Source of the DNA: ZC4RG30 sp035556135
GTDB lineage: Bacteria > Pseudomonadota > Gammaproteobacteria > Steroidobacterales > Steroidobacteraceae
Direction: 5' to 3'
Assembly: GCA_035556135.1 (NCBI GenBank)
Contig: DATMFO010000003.1
Location: 682,001 to 746,000, forward strand
DNA length: 64,000 nucleotides
Shown here: in pieces, positions 42,481-51,098 of the stretch
Layout of the letters: each line of letters begins with the position of its first letter
Position numbering within the stretch: the first letter of the stretch is position 1
Notes under the pieces: generated by a model
Told to the model about the DNA's origin: nothing
What the model saw: only the letters and a program-made list of their open reading frames with translations
The model's database searches: none
Translations under genes and position numbers: made by a program

Positions 42481-43254
42481 TCACAGCCAGCGGCTGGCCC
42501 ACGCCAGCCCCTGCGTGGTGCCGGCCTTCGGCAGGTATTCGCAGCCAATGAAACCCTGGTAGCCCAGCGAGTCGATGTGCGCCAGCAGGCGCTCGAATGC
42601 GATCTCGCCAGTGCCGGGCTCATGGCGGCCTGGATTATCGGCGATCTGGATGTGGCCGATCATCGGCAGCAGTCGCCCGATTGAGCGCATCAGGTCGCCT
42701 TCCATGATCTGCATGTGGTACGCGTCGTACTGCAGGCGGATATTGGGGCGTGCCGCGCGGGCAATGCATTCCAGCGCGAGGGCTGTGCCGTCCAGCAGGT
42801 AGCCGGGCACGTCCACCCTGGTGTTGATGGGTTCGATCATCACCGTCACCCCATGGTCTGCCAGCCGGTCTGCGGCGCGGCCGATGGCGGCGACGTAGGT
42901 ATCAAGGTGACGTTTCCGGTCCGCATCGGCCGGGATGACGCCAGCCATCACGTGCACCCTGGTCACATTCCCGGCCACGGCATAGCGGGCCGCCAGTTCG
43001 ATGCCTGCATCAAATTCACGTTCGCGTCCCGGAAGGCTCGCGATGCCCCGCTCCCCCGCGCCACCAGGCGGTGCGTTGAACAGCACCCACTGCAGCCTGT
43101 TCGATGCGAGGCGGGCCGCAATCTGCTCTGGCGTGGCATCGTAGGGAAACTGGCATTCCACCCAGCGGAACCCGGCGGCCGCCGCCGCGTCGAATCTCTC
43201 GAGGAAGGGAAGTTCAGTGAACAGCGTGGAAAGATTTGCGGCGAGGCGGATCAT
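42481..43254 (-). CDS. hyi: Hydroxypyruvate isomerase-type TIM-barrel protein
   Basis: This is a 257-residue xylose-isomerase-like TIM barrel of the Hyi/OtnI family, which interconverts hydroxypyruvate and tartronate semialdehyde or related 2-oxo acids. It begins IRLAANLSTLFTELPFLERFDAAAAAGFRWVECQFPYD. Metal and catalytic residues lie in VTVMIEPINTRVDVPGYLLDG, LQYDAYHMQIMEGDL, IGHIQIADNPGRHEPGTGEI and IGCEYLPK. All are standard for the family. It is divergent from hemF by 60 bases. The exact substrate is not set by sequence. Confidence 0.88.
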   Translation of the reverse strand: MIRLAANLSTLFTELPFLERFDAAAAAGFRWVECQFPYDATPEQIAARLASNRLQWVLFNAPPGGAGERGIASLPGREREFDAGIELAARYAVAGNVTRVHVMAGVIPADADRKRHLDTYVAAIGRAADRLADHGVTVMIEPINTRVDVPGYLLDGTALALECIARAARPNIRLQYDAYHMQIMEGDLMRSIGRLLPMIGHIQIADNPGRHEPGTGEIAFERLLAHIDSLGYQGFIGCEYLPKAGTTQGLAWASRWL

Positions 43255-43314
43255 CCCGCCACCTTACTGCAAGGCGCGGCCAGGGTTAAGTTTTCAGCAC
43301 ACGGGCCAAGTACA

Positions 43315-44256
43315 ATGAACGACATGAGCCAGGAAGAACAACGCGCCGGGCAGGTCCTCGCCTGGCTGCACACCCTGCAGGATGACCTCTGCCGCACCTT
43401 CGGCGATGAACTGGGACGCCCCTTCCTGAAGGACGCCTGGCAACGCCCGCCCGGCGAGGGCAAGTTGCAGGGCGGCGGCGTCACCGCCGTGCAGGAAGCC
43501 GGTCCGGTGATGGAGCGCGCCGGCGTGGCGCTTTCCGATGTGCGCGGCTCGCAACTTCCGCCCGCTGCCACCGCCCGCAATCCGCACCTGGCAGGCCGCG
43601 ACTTCCGCGCCATGGGCGTATCGGTGGTGATGCATCCCCGGAATCCGCACGCCCCCACCGCCCACATGAACGTGCGTTTCTTCACCGCTGGCGATGTCTG
43701 GTGGTTCGGCGGCGGCTTCGACCTCACTCCATACATCCCCTGCGAAGAAGACATCATCGCCTGGCATCGCACCGCCCGCGATGCCTGCCAGGCGGTCTCC
43801 CCTGCCTTCTACGACATCGCGCGCAAGCATTGTGATGACTACTTCTTCCTGAAGCATCGCAATGAAGCGCGTGGCGTCGGCGGCATCTTCTACGACGACC
43901 TGAACGAAGCGTCTCCCGATGGCCCGGTGACCTGGGAACAGGGTTTCTCCCTGATGCAGCGTGTGGGGCGCGGTTTCCATGACGCCTACCGCGATGTGAT
44001 CGCCCGCCGGCGTGACACCCCGTACACGGAACGTGAGCGCGCCTATCAGCTCTATCGGCGCGGGCGCTATGTTGAGTTCAACCTGGTCTTCGATCGCGGC
44101 ACGCTTTTCGGCCTGCAGTCAGGTGGGCGGACCGAAGCCATCCTGGTGTCGATGCCGCCTGAGGCGCGGTGGTCGTATGCATCGCCAGACCCGGAGATGG
44201 ACGCCAGTCTGCTTCCCTACCTCACGAGCCTGCGCGGCAGGAACTGGCTGGCCTGA
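43315..44256 (+). CDS. hemF: Oxygen-dependent coproporphyrinogen III oxidase
   Basis: HemF decarboxylates coproporphyrinogen III to protoporphyrinogen IX in heme synthesis, using oxygen. The 313-residue protein has all signatures: MNVRFF, WWFGGGFDLTPYIPCEEDI, KHRNEARGVGGIFYDDL, QLYRRGRYVEFNLVFDRGTLFGLQSGGRTEAILVSMPP and SLRGRNWLA at the end. ATG 43324 (MSQEEQ) is an alternative start; a TACAAT -10-like hexamer overlaps ATG 43315 and would favour the later one. It is divergent from hyi and converges on the oxygenase gene with a GC-rich hairpin between. Confidence 0.96.
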   Translation: MNDMSQEEQRAGQVLAWLHTLQDDLCRTFGDELGRPFLKDAWQRPPGEGKLQGGGVTAVQEAGPVMERAGVALSDVRGSQLPPAATARNPHLAGRDFRAMGVSVVMHPRNPHAPTAHMNVRFFTAGDVWWFGGGFDLTPYIPCEEDIIAWHRTARDACQAVSPAFYDIARKHCDDYFFLKHRNEARGVGGIFYDDLNEASPDGPVTWEQGFSLMQRVGRGFHDAYRDVIARRRDTPYTERERAYQLYRRGRYVEFNLVFDRGTLFGLQSGGRTEAILVSMPPEARWSYASPDPEMDASLLPYLTSLRGRNWLA

Positions 44257-44274
44257 GGCCGGCACGGGCGGTGG

Positions 44275-44293
44275 CCGGCGCGGCCCGCGCCGG
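44275..44293. terminator. GC-rich hairpin between hemF and the carotenoid-oxygenase gene
   Basis: CCGGCGCG and CGCGCCGG form a perfect 8-bp stem with a 3-base loop in the 39-base gap between the two convergent stops. No T-run follows on either strand. Confidence 0.6.
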
Positions 44294-44295
44294 GG

Positions 44296-45762
44296 TCAGA
44301 CGAGGGGCAGTTCTTTCGCGCTGGCCCAGATGCCGTGCACCTGCGCGCTGATCCGGAACGGGAGGATCACGCGGGCAACGTCACCTTCCCCCAGCCGCTG
44401 GGCGTCGGCGATTACCAGTTCGGCTCGTTGTTCGGCGTAGTTGGTGCAGACCCCGATGAGATAACCGTCCCCTTCGATGCCAGTGTCGCGCGGGATGAAG
44501 GTGCATTCCTGCAGTGAGTGGGCAGGCCCGGCAAAGTAGCGCTCGACCTGCCGGGTGCGCAGGTCGAAGCGGCCATAGGTGTTGGTGAGGCGCGCCGGCG
44601 TACCAGCCGGGAGCCTGGATGGGTCCGCCGGCAGACGCGCATCATCGACAAAGGGCGCGTAGAGGTAGCGTGTTTCCAGCGTCATCACGCGTGGGTCGAC
44701 CTTGCCCAGGTCGTTGACTGGCATGGGCCAGAGGATCTCCTCTTCCCACTTGTTCGAGCGCTTCGAGAGGTCCAGCGTGATGCGGCGGACCAGGGCCCGG
44801 GCCTTTGCGGGGTTGAAAGGCGAGCCATCGACGTTGGGGAAGAACGGGAAGAAGTTCGAGTCGTAGAACGGCGCGTGGAGGATGACCTTGTCGCCCTCGG
44901 TGTGCGCATTGAAGGTGTGCATCATGCAGCGCTCCGGACCTTCGAACCAGCGCATGTCGCGGGCACTGCCGCCGCGGGGCATCACGCCGATCATCGAGGG
45001 TTTGCCGGCATCCCAGCCCCAGTGGATCTTCCCCTCGCGCAGGCGCTGCAGGCTGGTCACATAGCCCCCGAAGGGGATCACCACATGGCGGTGCGTGAGG
45101 GCCATGTCGTGGATCACGCTGACGTAAGGCACCTTCACGGTCACGCTGTCGGTGACGCGACCCGCGGGGTTCAGGGTAGCAATGTAGAGGTCATCACTGG
45201 CAAGGCCCGTGGCTTCATAGCCATAGGAAACCATCTCACCCGTGAGTGGGTCGATCTTCGGGTGCGCGGTGAAGGTCTGGCTGCGCCAGCCGCCGGTGGC
45301 GTCCCACTGCCCGCGTGTTTCCAGGGTGTTGGGGTCAAGCTCGTAGGGCAGCCCGTCCTCCTTCAGTGCCAGCAGCCGCCGCGCATGAATCAGCGGGGCG
45401 GTATTGGCGACGGTGCGGCGTGCCGGACTGACGGCATCCCGCACATAAGGATCGTCGGTGAAGGGATTGCGGTAGTACCCGTAGAGCTGCCGACCAGCTT
45501 CCTGGTTGTTGCGGAACCGTTCGGTGCGCACCCAGCGGCCCTTGTAGGAGACGCGGCCGCCGCGGATGCGGAACATGCTGATGTAGCCGTCCGCATTGAG
45601 GATGGCGTCGTCGGCGAATTTCGGTGGGTAGTACCACTCGGCGCCCACGCGATAGAAGGCGCCGTCGATGTCGTGGGGAATCTGCCCCAGCACCTCGCAG
45701 TCGGCGATGTCCGCTTCGAAGCGCGTCGGCGCGCCGGTCACACCTGCAGCCTGGGATTGCAT
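44296..45762 (-). CDS. Carotenoid / lignostilbene cleavage oxygenase
   Basis: This is a 488-residue carotenoid cleavage dioxygenase-family enzyme, which splits a C=C bond with a non-heme Fe(II) held by four histidines. The four His regions can be read: FTAHPKIDP, SVIHDMALT, MMHTFNAHTEGD and the C-terminal SAQVHGIW. Other motifs are DGAFYRVG and FHPxxxNxDG-like PFFPNVDGSPFN. The bacterial branch includes lignostilbene dioxygenases, which cleave lignin-derived stilbenes; placement in a catabolic operon with SDR, hydroxyacid dehydrogenase and MmsA favours an aromatic or terpenoid substrate over retinal formation. It is the last gene, 19 bases after the SDR. Confidence 0.88.
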   Translation of the reverse strand: MQSQAAGVTGAPTRFEADIADCEVLGQIPHDIDGAFYRVGAEWYYPPKFADDAILNADGYISMFRIRGGRVSYKGRWVRTERFRNNQEAGRQLYGYYRNPFTDDPYVRDAVSPARRTVANTAPLIHARRLLALKEDGLPYELDPNTLETRGQWDATGGWRSQTFTAHPKIDPLTGEMVSYGYEATGLASDDLYIATLNPAGRVTDSVTVKVPYVSVIHDMALTHRHVVIPFGGYVTSLQRLREGKIHWGWDAGKPSMIGVMPRGGSARDMRWFEGPERCMMHTFNAHTEGDKVILHAPFYDSNFFPFFPNVDGSPFNPAKARALVRRITLDLSKRSNKWEEEILWPMPVNDLGKVDPRVMTLETRYLYAPFVDDARLPADPSRLPAGTPARLTNTYGRFDLRTRQVERYFAGPAHSLQECTFIPRDTGIEGDGYLIGVCTNYAEQRAELVIADAQRLGEGDVARVILPFRISAQVHGIWASAKELPLV

Positions 45763-45781
45763 GAGCGCCCCCTCTTCGTTG

Positions 45782-46525
45782 TCAGCCCCTGCCCACGAAG
45801 GGCATCTTGGTCGCCATCACCGTCATTCTCAACACATTCGCAGTCAGGGGCAGGCCCGCCATGTACAGCACCGCCTCGGCCACGTGCCGCACGTCGAAGG
45901 TGGGCTCGGGCTTCATCGAGAAGTCTGCCTGCAGCGTGCCGCCGGACATGTCGATGCCCAGGTTGGTCTGCACATTGCCGATGTCGATCTGGCCGCAGGC
46001 GATGTCGTAGCGGCGGCCCTCCAGGGCCAGGGTCTTGGTGAGGCCGGTGACGGCATGCTTGGAGGCCGTGTAGGCGGCCATGTGCGGCCGCGGCGTCTCG
46101 GCGGCGATGGAACCATTGTTGATGATGCGTCCGCCGCGCGGATCCTGCGCCTTCATCGCCCGATATGCCGCCTGCGCGCAGAGGAATACACCGGTGAGAT
46201 TGGTATCGATCACGCGGCGCCACTCCGGAGCGGAAAGATCTTCGGTGGGCGTGGAAGGCGTCGAGGTGCCAGCGTTGTTGAACAGCACGTCGAGGCGGCC
46301 GTAGTGGCCCACCGTGCCCTCGACCATCACGGCCACGGCCTTCTCGTCCGTGACATCGGTGGGGATTACCAGCAGGCCGCCACCGGCGGCGGCTGAAGTC
46401 TCTTCCAGGGGCTGTGCGCGGCGGCCCGCGATGGCCACACGATAGCCCGCCGCGGCAAGCCCGATGGCCACTGCCCTGCCGATGCCCGAACCCGCGCCAG
46501 TCACCAGCGCCACCTTTGTTGTCAT
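45782..46525 (-). CDS. Short-chain dehydrogenase/reductase (classical SDR)
   Basis: This is a 247-residue SDR with all catalytic elements: TGAGSGIG for nucleotide binding, AGRR (an Arg favouring NADP), NNAG, the Ser in NNGSIAAETPR, and YTASK. It ends in the family-typical Rossmann core with a variable C-terminal lid. ATG overlaps the stop of the FMN-dependent dehydrogenase (ATGA). It probably oxidises an alcohol intermediate of the operon's substrate; the substrate is not evident. Confidence 0.9.
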   Translation of the reverse strand: MTTKVALVTGAGSGIGRAVAIGLAAAGYRVAIAGRRAQPLEETSAAAGGGLLVIPTDVTDEKAVAVMVEGTVGHYGRLDVLFNNAGTSTPSTPTEDLSAPEWRRVIDTNLTGVFLCAQAAYRAMKAQDPRGGRIINNGSIAAETPRPHMAAYTASKHAVTGLTKTLALEGRRYDIACGQIDIGNVQTNLGIDMSGGTLQADFSMKPEPTFDVRHVAEAVLYMAGLPLTANVLRMTVMATKMPFVGRG

Positions 46526-47667
46526 GTTCCCTTCTCCTGCACCAGATTCGCGCTGCCCAGCGCATTGACGTCATTGCAGCCGGTGAGCGCGAGGCTCACC
46601 TGCAGTTCACGGCCCAGTATTTCCAGCGCCATCGCCACGCCGGCCTCCCCCAGGGCACCCAGTCCGTACAGCCAGGGGCGGCCGATGAGCGCGCCGCTGG
46701 CGCCCAGCGCGCGGGCACGGAGGATGTCCTGGCCGCAGCGGATGCCGCTGTCGAGCATCACTTCCGCGCGGCCCTGCACGGCGTCCAGCACGGCTGGCAG
46801 CATCGCCACTGACGAGGGCGCGCCATCCAGCTGGCGCCCGCCGTGGTTCGAGACCACCAGCGCATCCGCGCCCAGCGCCACTGCCTGCCGCGCGTCCTCG
46901 GGATCCATGATGCCCTTGATGATCAGCTTGCCACGCCACTGCGCGCGGAAGCGCTCCATGTCCTTCCAGGTCACCGACGGGTCAAACTGGCTCTGCACGA
47001 ACTGGGCGAAAGAGACGCCGCCCGCCCGCCGCACGGCAGCGGCCAGATTGCCGAACTCGCGGTGGCGGGAACGCAGCAGGTGCCACAGCCAGCGGGGCTT
47101 GGTGGCCAGATCCAGCGCGCTGTTCATCGTCACGCGCGGCGGCACGCTCAGTCCGTTCTTCGGATCGCGCCGGCGCAATGCACCCACCGGGATGTCCACC
47201 GTCATCATCAGCGCGGGACAACCGGCGGCCGCCGCACGGTCTACCAGCTCGGCTGTGTAGCCCCGATCCTTCATCACGTAGAGCTGGAACCAGAACGGCG
47301 CGCGGCTGGCTTCGCGCACGTCCTCGATGGAGCAGATGGAAACCGTGCTGAGACAGAAGGGAATGCCGAAGGCGGCCGCGGCGCGCGCCGCCAGGATCTC
47401 TCCGTCGCCCCTGATGTAGCCGGCCATGCCGGTGGGGGCCAGCGCCAGCGGCATGGCCGCCGGCGCGCCGAGCAGGGTCGTGGCGAGGTTCTGGCGCGCC
47501 ACGTCAATCAGCGCGCGCGGACGCAGCCGGATGGCGTCCAGGTCTTCGCGATTGCGCCGCAGCGTGATCTCGTCGTAGGAGCCCCCGTCGACATAGTCGA
47601 ACAGTGCACGGGGCACGCGGCTGCGCGCCAGTTCGCGCAGGTCTGCGATGCTGGTGATGACCTTCAC
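46522..47667 (-). CDS. FMN-dependent alpha-hydroxy acid dehydrogenase (LldD family)
   Basis: This is a 381-residue flavoprotein of the L-lactate dehydrogenase / glycolate oxidase family, oxidising an L-2-hydroxy acid to a 2-oxo acid. It has FDYVDGGSYDEITLRRN near the N-terminus, the FMN-binding LAPTGMAGYI, FQLYVMKDR, LMMTVDIPVGALRRRDPKNG, LIIKGIMDPEDA and the catalytic His in VVSNHGGRQLDG, followed by DSGIRCGQDILRARALGA. The start is GTG at 47667, one base after the MmsA stop. In this operon the acid may be a side-chain product of the oxygenase or SDR steps rather than lactate. Confidence 0.92.
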   Translation of the reverse strand: MKVITSIADLRELARSRVPRALFDYVDGGSYDEITLRRNREDLDAIRLRPRALIDVARQNLATTLLGAPAAMPLALAPTGMAGYIRGDGEILAARAAAAFGIPFCLSTVSICSIEDVREASRAPFWFQLYVMKDRGYTAELVDRAAAAGCPALMMTVDIPVGALRRRDPKNGLSVPPRVTMNSALDLATKPRWLWHLLRSRHREFGNLAAAVRRAGGVSFAQFVQSQFDPSVTWKDMERFRAQWRGKLIIKGIMDPEDARQAVALGADALVVSNHGGRQLDGAPSSVAMLPAVLDAVQGRAEVMLDSGIRCGQDILRARALGASGALIGRPWLYGLGALGEAGVAMALEILGRELQVSLALTGCNDVNALGSANLVQEKGT

Positions 47668-47668
47668 G

Positions 47669-49162
47669 TCAGTTCACCGGCATCGTGAACTCGGGCCCCC
47701 GTCCGGCGCCCTCTGGCCAGCGCTGCATCACGCTCTTGTAGCGGGTGTAGAAGCGCAGCGCCTCCTCGCCGTAGGCGTGGTGTTCGCCGAACAGGGACTG
47801 CTTCCAGCCGCCGAAGGAATGCCAGGCCATGGGCACCGGGATCGGCACGTTGATGCCCACCATGCCCACCTGCACGCTGCGGGCGAAGGCACGGGCCACG
47901 GCGCCATCGGCGGTGAAGCAGGCCGCGCCATTGCTCAGCGGATGTGCATTGACCAGCTGTACGGCCGCGGCCAGGTCCGGAACGCGCAGGATCACCAGCA
48001 CCGGACCAAAGATCTCCTCGCGATAGATGGTGTGGTGGGGCTGCACCCCGTCGAACACCGTCGCACCGGTGAAGAAGCCACCTTCGTGTCCGGGCACGCG
48101 GCATCCCCTGCCATCCACCAGCAGCTGCGCGCCCTCCTCGACACCACTTGCAATGAAGCCCTCCACGCGGGCGCGGTGCGCGGCCGTGACCAGCGGGCCC
48201 ATCTCCACGTCAGGCGCATCGCCGGGGCCAACGCACAGGTTGCGCGCCCGTTCGACGATGCGGGGCACCAGGGCTGCTCCCGCATTCCCTACCGCCACCA
48301 GCACTGAAATCGCCATGCAGCGCTCGCCCGCGGAACCGAAGGCCGCGCCGGTCACGGCATCGGCGACCAGGTCAGGATCGGCGTCGGGCAGGGCCACCAG
48401 GTGGTTCTTTGCACCGCCCAGTGCCTGCACGCGCTTGCCGAGCCTTGCAGCAGTGTCATGCACGTGGCGCGCGACCGGCGTCGAGCCGACGAAGGAAACC
48501 GCGCGCACTTCCGGGTGTTCCAGCAGTGCATCCACCGCTTCACGGTCACCCTGCACCACATTGAATACGCCATCCGGCAGCCCGGCCTCGCGCAGCAATC
48601 CGGCCAGCATCAGGCTGGTGGAGGGATCGCGCTCGGACGGCTTCAGCACAAAGGTGTTACCGCACACCAGCGCCGGCGGAAACATCCACATCGGCACCAT
48701 TGCCGGGAAGTTGAATGGCGTGATGCCGGCCACCACGCCCAGTGGCTGGCGCAGGCTCCAGTTGTCGATGCCGCCGCCCACGTTGTCTGAATGCGCACCG
48801 GAAAGCAGTCGCGGCGCGCCGCAGGCGAATTCAACCACCTCGATGCCGCGCGTCACCTCGCCCTCGGCATCGGACAGCAGCTTGCCGTGCTCGCGGGTGA
48901 TGGTCGCGGCAATCTGCTTGCGGTTGGCCTCGAGCAGCTCGCGGAAGGCAAACATCACGCGGGCGCGCCGGAGTGGAGAAGTAGCGGCCCAGGCCGGCGC
49001 GGCCTGGATTGCAGCCGTCACTGCCGCATCCACGGTGCTGCGGTCGGCGAAGCCCACCTGAGCGGTCACCTCGCCAGTGGCCGGGTTGTATACATCGCCA
49101 CTGCGACCGGCCCCACCGGCATGCACGCTGCGACCACCGATGTAATGCCCGATCAGCGTCAT
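47669..49162 (-). CDS. mmsA: Methylmalonate-semialdehyde dehydrogenase (CoA-acylating) family
   Basis: This is a 497-residue aldehyde dehydrogenase of the MmsA type, which converts methylmalonate or malonate semialdehyde to propionyl- or acetyl-CoA with NAD. Motifs: GVVAGITPFNFPAMVPMWMFPPAL, the nucleotide-binding FVGSTPVARHVH, LGGAKNH, and the catalytic Cys in GSAGERCMAIS. The Gln/Lys pattern LGGAKNH, rather than the general-base Glu motif of hydrolytic ALDHs, supports CoA acylation. It overlaps the upstream SDR (ATGA) and is followed by the FMN dehydrogenase. MmsA would feed the carbon from the operon's substrate into central metabolism. Confidence 0.92.
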   Translation of the reverse strand: MTLIGHYIGGRSVHAGGAGRSGDVYNPATGEVTAQVGFADRSTVDAAVTAAIQAAPAWAATSPLRRARVMFAFRELLEANRKQIAATITREHGKLLSDAEGEVTRGIEVVEFACGAPRLLSGAHSDNVGGGIDNWSLRQPLGVVAGITPFNFPAMVPMWMFPPALVCGNTFVLKPSERDPSTSLMLAGLLREAGLPDGVFNVVQGDREAVDALLEHPEVRAVSFVGSTPVARHVHDTAARLGKRVQALGGAKNHLVALPDADPDLVADAVTGAAFGSAGERCMAISVLVAVGNAGAALVPRIVERARNLCVGPGDAPDVEMGPLVTAAHRARVEGFIASGVEEGAQLLVDGRGCRVPGHEGGFFTGATVFDGVQPHHTIYREEIFGPVLVILRVPDLAAAVQLVNAHPLSNGAACFTADGAVARAFARSVQVGMVGINVPIPVPMAWHSFGGWKQSLFGEHHAYGEEALRFYTRYKSVMQRWPEGAGRGPEFTMPVN

Positions 49163-49878
49163 GGCAGCGGATGCGCCATCCGGTAGCCAGGATCGCCGAA
49201 GTCCACCAGTTCGACCTTGCCGCCCCTGCGATAGAGCAGCACGCGACCAGCGAAGTCTTCCCGCTGCGCCAGTTCGACGGCAGCCGCGGCGAAGGCCTCG
49301 GGTGAGTCGATCTCGTCGGGCGCGAGGCAGTTCACACGGATCTTCTGCGCCTGCAGGCTGTGCAGCGCGGCGGTGAGGCGCAGGATGCCGGCCTTGGCGG
49401 CCACCCAGGCTGGCCGGTCGCCTTCCCCGAAGCCCATGGCAGCGCCCGCGGCGACATTGATCACGGCACCACCGCGGCGCTTGAGCACCTCGATGGCATG
49501 GCGGGTGACATGCATGGTGCCCAGCAGGTTGGCGCCCACGATGCGTGACCAGTAGTTGAGTGGATCTCCGTCGAGCCACGGGCCGGCCACGTTGAACACG
49601 TATTCCAGGCCGCCGAACTCGCGGGTGGTGCGGTCGAGCAGCATCGCCACCTGCTCCTCGTGGGCCACATCGCAGCGGTGCGCCAGCGCGGCACCGCCCG
49701 TGGCGCGGATGCCGGCAGCCACCTCGCCCGCCAGTGCATAGTCGATGTCGGCAATCATCACGCTGGCGCCCATCGAGGCGCACAGCCGCGCGATGGCCGC
49801 ACCGGCCCCCGAGCCCCCGCCCGTGACCAGCGCGACCCGCCGCTCGAACAGGCGCGCTCGATCCGGGGTGCTTTCCAT
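49159..49878 (-). CDS. SDR-fold protein lacking the catalytic Ser and Tyr
   Basis: This is a 239-residue SDR-fold protein and the first gene of the operon. The nucleotide-binding TGGGSGAGAAIA and the Asp (IADIDYA) favouring NAD are present, and FNVAG replaces NNAG. At the catalytic site Ser is replaced by Ala (INVAAGAAMG) and Tyr by Trp158 (PAWVAAKAG), while Lys162 stays. Without Ser and Tyr normal SDR chemistry is not expected. It could be a non-catalytic subunit, bind cofactor only, or use another acid. ATG 49878 is taken as start; an in-frame start a few codons upstream exists. Its stop overlaps the mmsA start. Confidence 0.85.
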   Translation of the reverse strand: MESTPDRARLFERRVALVTGGGSGAGAAIARLCASMGASVMIADIDYALAGEVAAGIRATGGAALAHRCDVAHEEQVAMLLDRTTREFGGLEYVFNVAGPWLDGDPLNYWSRIVGANLLGTMHVTRHAIEVLKRRGGAVINVAAGAAMGFGEGDRPAWVAAKAGILRLTAALHSLQAQKIRVNCLAPDEIDSPEAFAAAAVELAQREDFAGRVLLYRRGGKVELVDFGDPGYRMAHPLP

Positions 49879-49943
49879 GGCGGCAAGCCTAGGCAAGCCG
49901 GCCCTGCCTGTCCACAGCGGCAGGGCGATGCGACAATCAGGCC

Positions 49944-51080
49944 ATGGCTGCTCCCGTCGATCCTGCTCGCTACGCCCGCCACCTGGCCCTGCCGGAAATC
50001 GGCGTGGCAGGCCAGCAGAAACTGGCCGCAGGCTCGGTGCTGATCATCGGCGCCGGCGGGCTCGGCTCCCCTTCCGGCCTCTATCTGGCTGCGGCCGGCG
50101 TGGGCCGCATCGGCGTGCTCGACCATGACCGCATCGAGGTGAGCAACCTGCAGCGCCAGGTGCTGTTCGACACGCAGCATATCGGCCAGGGCAAGGCAGA
50201 AACTGCGCGCGCGCGTCTGGCCGCGCTGAATCCCGACATTGAAGTGGTTGCCCATGCCGAGAAGCTGGCGGCCGGCAACGCGGAACGGCTGTTCGCGCCC
50301 TACGATGTCATCGTCGATGGCACCGACCGGCTTGCCACGCGCTACCTGATCAACGATACCTGCGTGCTCCTCGGCAAGCCCTTGGTGAGCGCCGCCATCC
50401 ATCGCTTCGAAGGCCAGGCGATGACTTACCTGCCCGGCCGCTCACCCTGCTACCGCTGCCTGTATCCCGACAGTCCCGAGGATCTCATCCCCAGCTGTGC
50501 CACCGCCGGCGTGCTGGGCGTGCTCCCGGGAGTGATGGGATCGCTGCAGGCCACCGAGGCCATCAAGCTGCTGGCCGGGATCGGCGAGCCGCTGGCCGGG
50601 CGGCTGCTGACCTACGATGCGCTGACGCTGACATTCAATGAATTCCGTTTCGCGCGTCGTGATGATTGCGCGGTGTGCGGGAGCAACCCCACCATCACCA
50701 GCCTGGCCTGCCATGAGGAGAAGCCCTTGACCCGCATTGCCGAATGGACCCCGCGACAGCTTGCAGACGAACTCAAGGCCGGCGGCGAGGACAGGCTGAT
50801 GCTGGTGGATGTGCGCGAGCCGCGGGAATGGGATGAGGGACGCCTGCCGGGCTCGGTGCATATTCCACTGGGTAACCTGCCGCAGCGCCTGCACGAGATT
50901 CCGGAAGGGGTCACGCCCGTGTTCATCTGCGCCCTGGGAGGACGCAGCATGGCGGCCTGCCGGCTGTTCGCCGGGGTGCGCGGGCAGGATGCCATCAATC
51001 TTGCCGGTGGCGTGGTGGGCTGGAGCGGCGAGTTCGGGGCGCCGCCGCAACCCGGGCACGACCACGATCACGGGCACTGA
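49944..51080 (+). CDS. moeB: MoeB/ThiF-type adenylyltransferase fused to a rhodanese domain
   Basis: This 378-residue protein has an E1-like adenylyltransferase domain (residues 1 to about 255) and a C-terminal rhodanese (about 270-360). E1 motifs: IIGAGGLGSPSGLYLAAAG, DHDRIEVSNLQRQ (with the Arg finger region), and VDGTDRLATRYLIND. Two zinc CxxC pairs are CYRC and CAVC. The rhodanese shows LVDVREPREWDEGRLPGSVHIPL and the active-site loop ICALGGRS with its Cys. Such fusions activate the C-terminal Gly-Gly of MoaD or ThiS-type carriers and transfer sulfur to them for molybdopterin or thiamine synthesis. The extreme C-terminus is His/Asp-rich (GHDHDHGH), a possible metal-binding tail. Confidence 0.93.
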   Translation: MAAPVDPARYARHLALPEIGVAGQQKLAAGSVLIIGAGGLGSPSGLYLAAAGVGRIGVLDHDRIEVSNLQRQVLFDTQHIGQGKAETARARLAALNPDIEVVAHAEKLAAGNAERLFAPYDVIVDGTDRLATRYLINDTCVLLGKPLVSAAIHRFEGQAMTYLPGRSPCYRCLYPDSPEDLIPSCATAGVLGVLPGVMGSLQATEAIKLLAGIGEPLAGRLLTYDALTLTFNEFRFARRDDCAVCGSNPTITSLACHEEKPLTRIAEWTPRQLADELKAGGEDRLMLVDVREPREWDEGRLPGSVHIPLGNLPQRLHEIPEGVTPVFICALGGRSMAACRLFAGVRGQDAINLAGGVVGWSGEFGAPPQPGHDHDHGH

Positions 51081-51098
51081 GAAATTCAAGCGAAGCGA

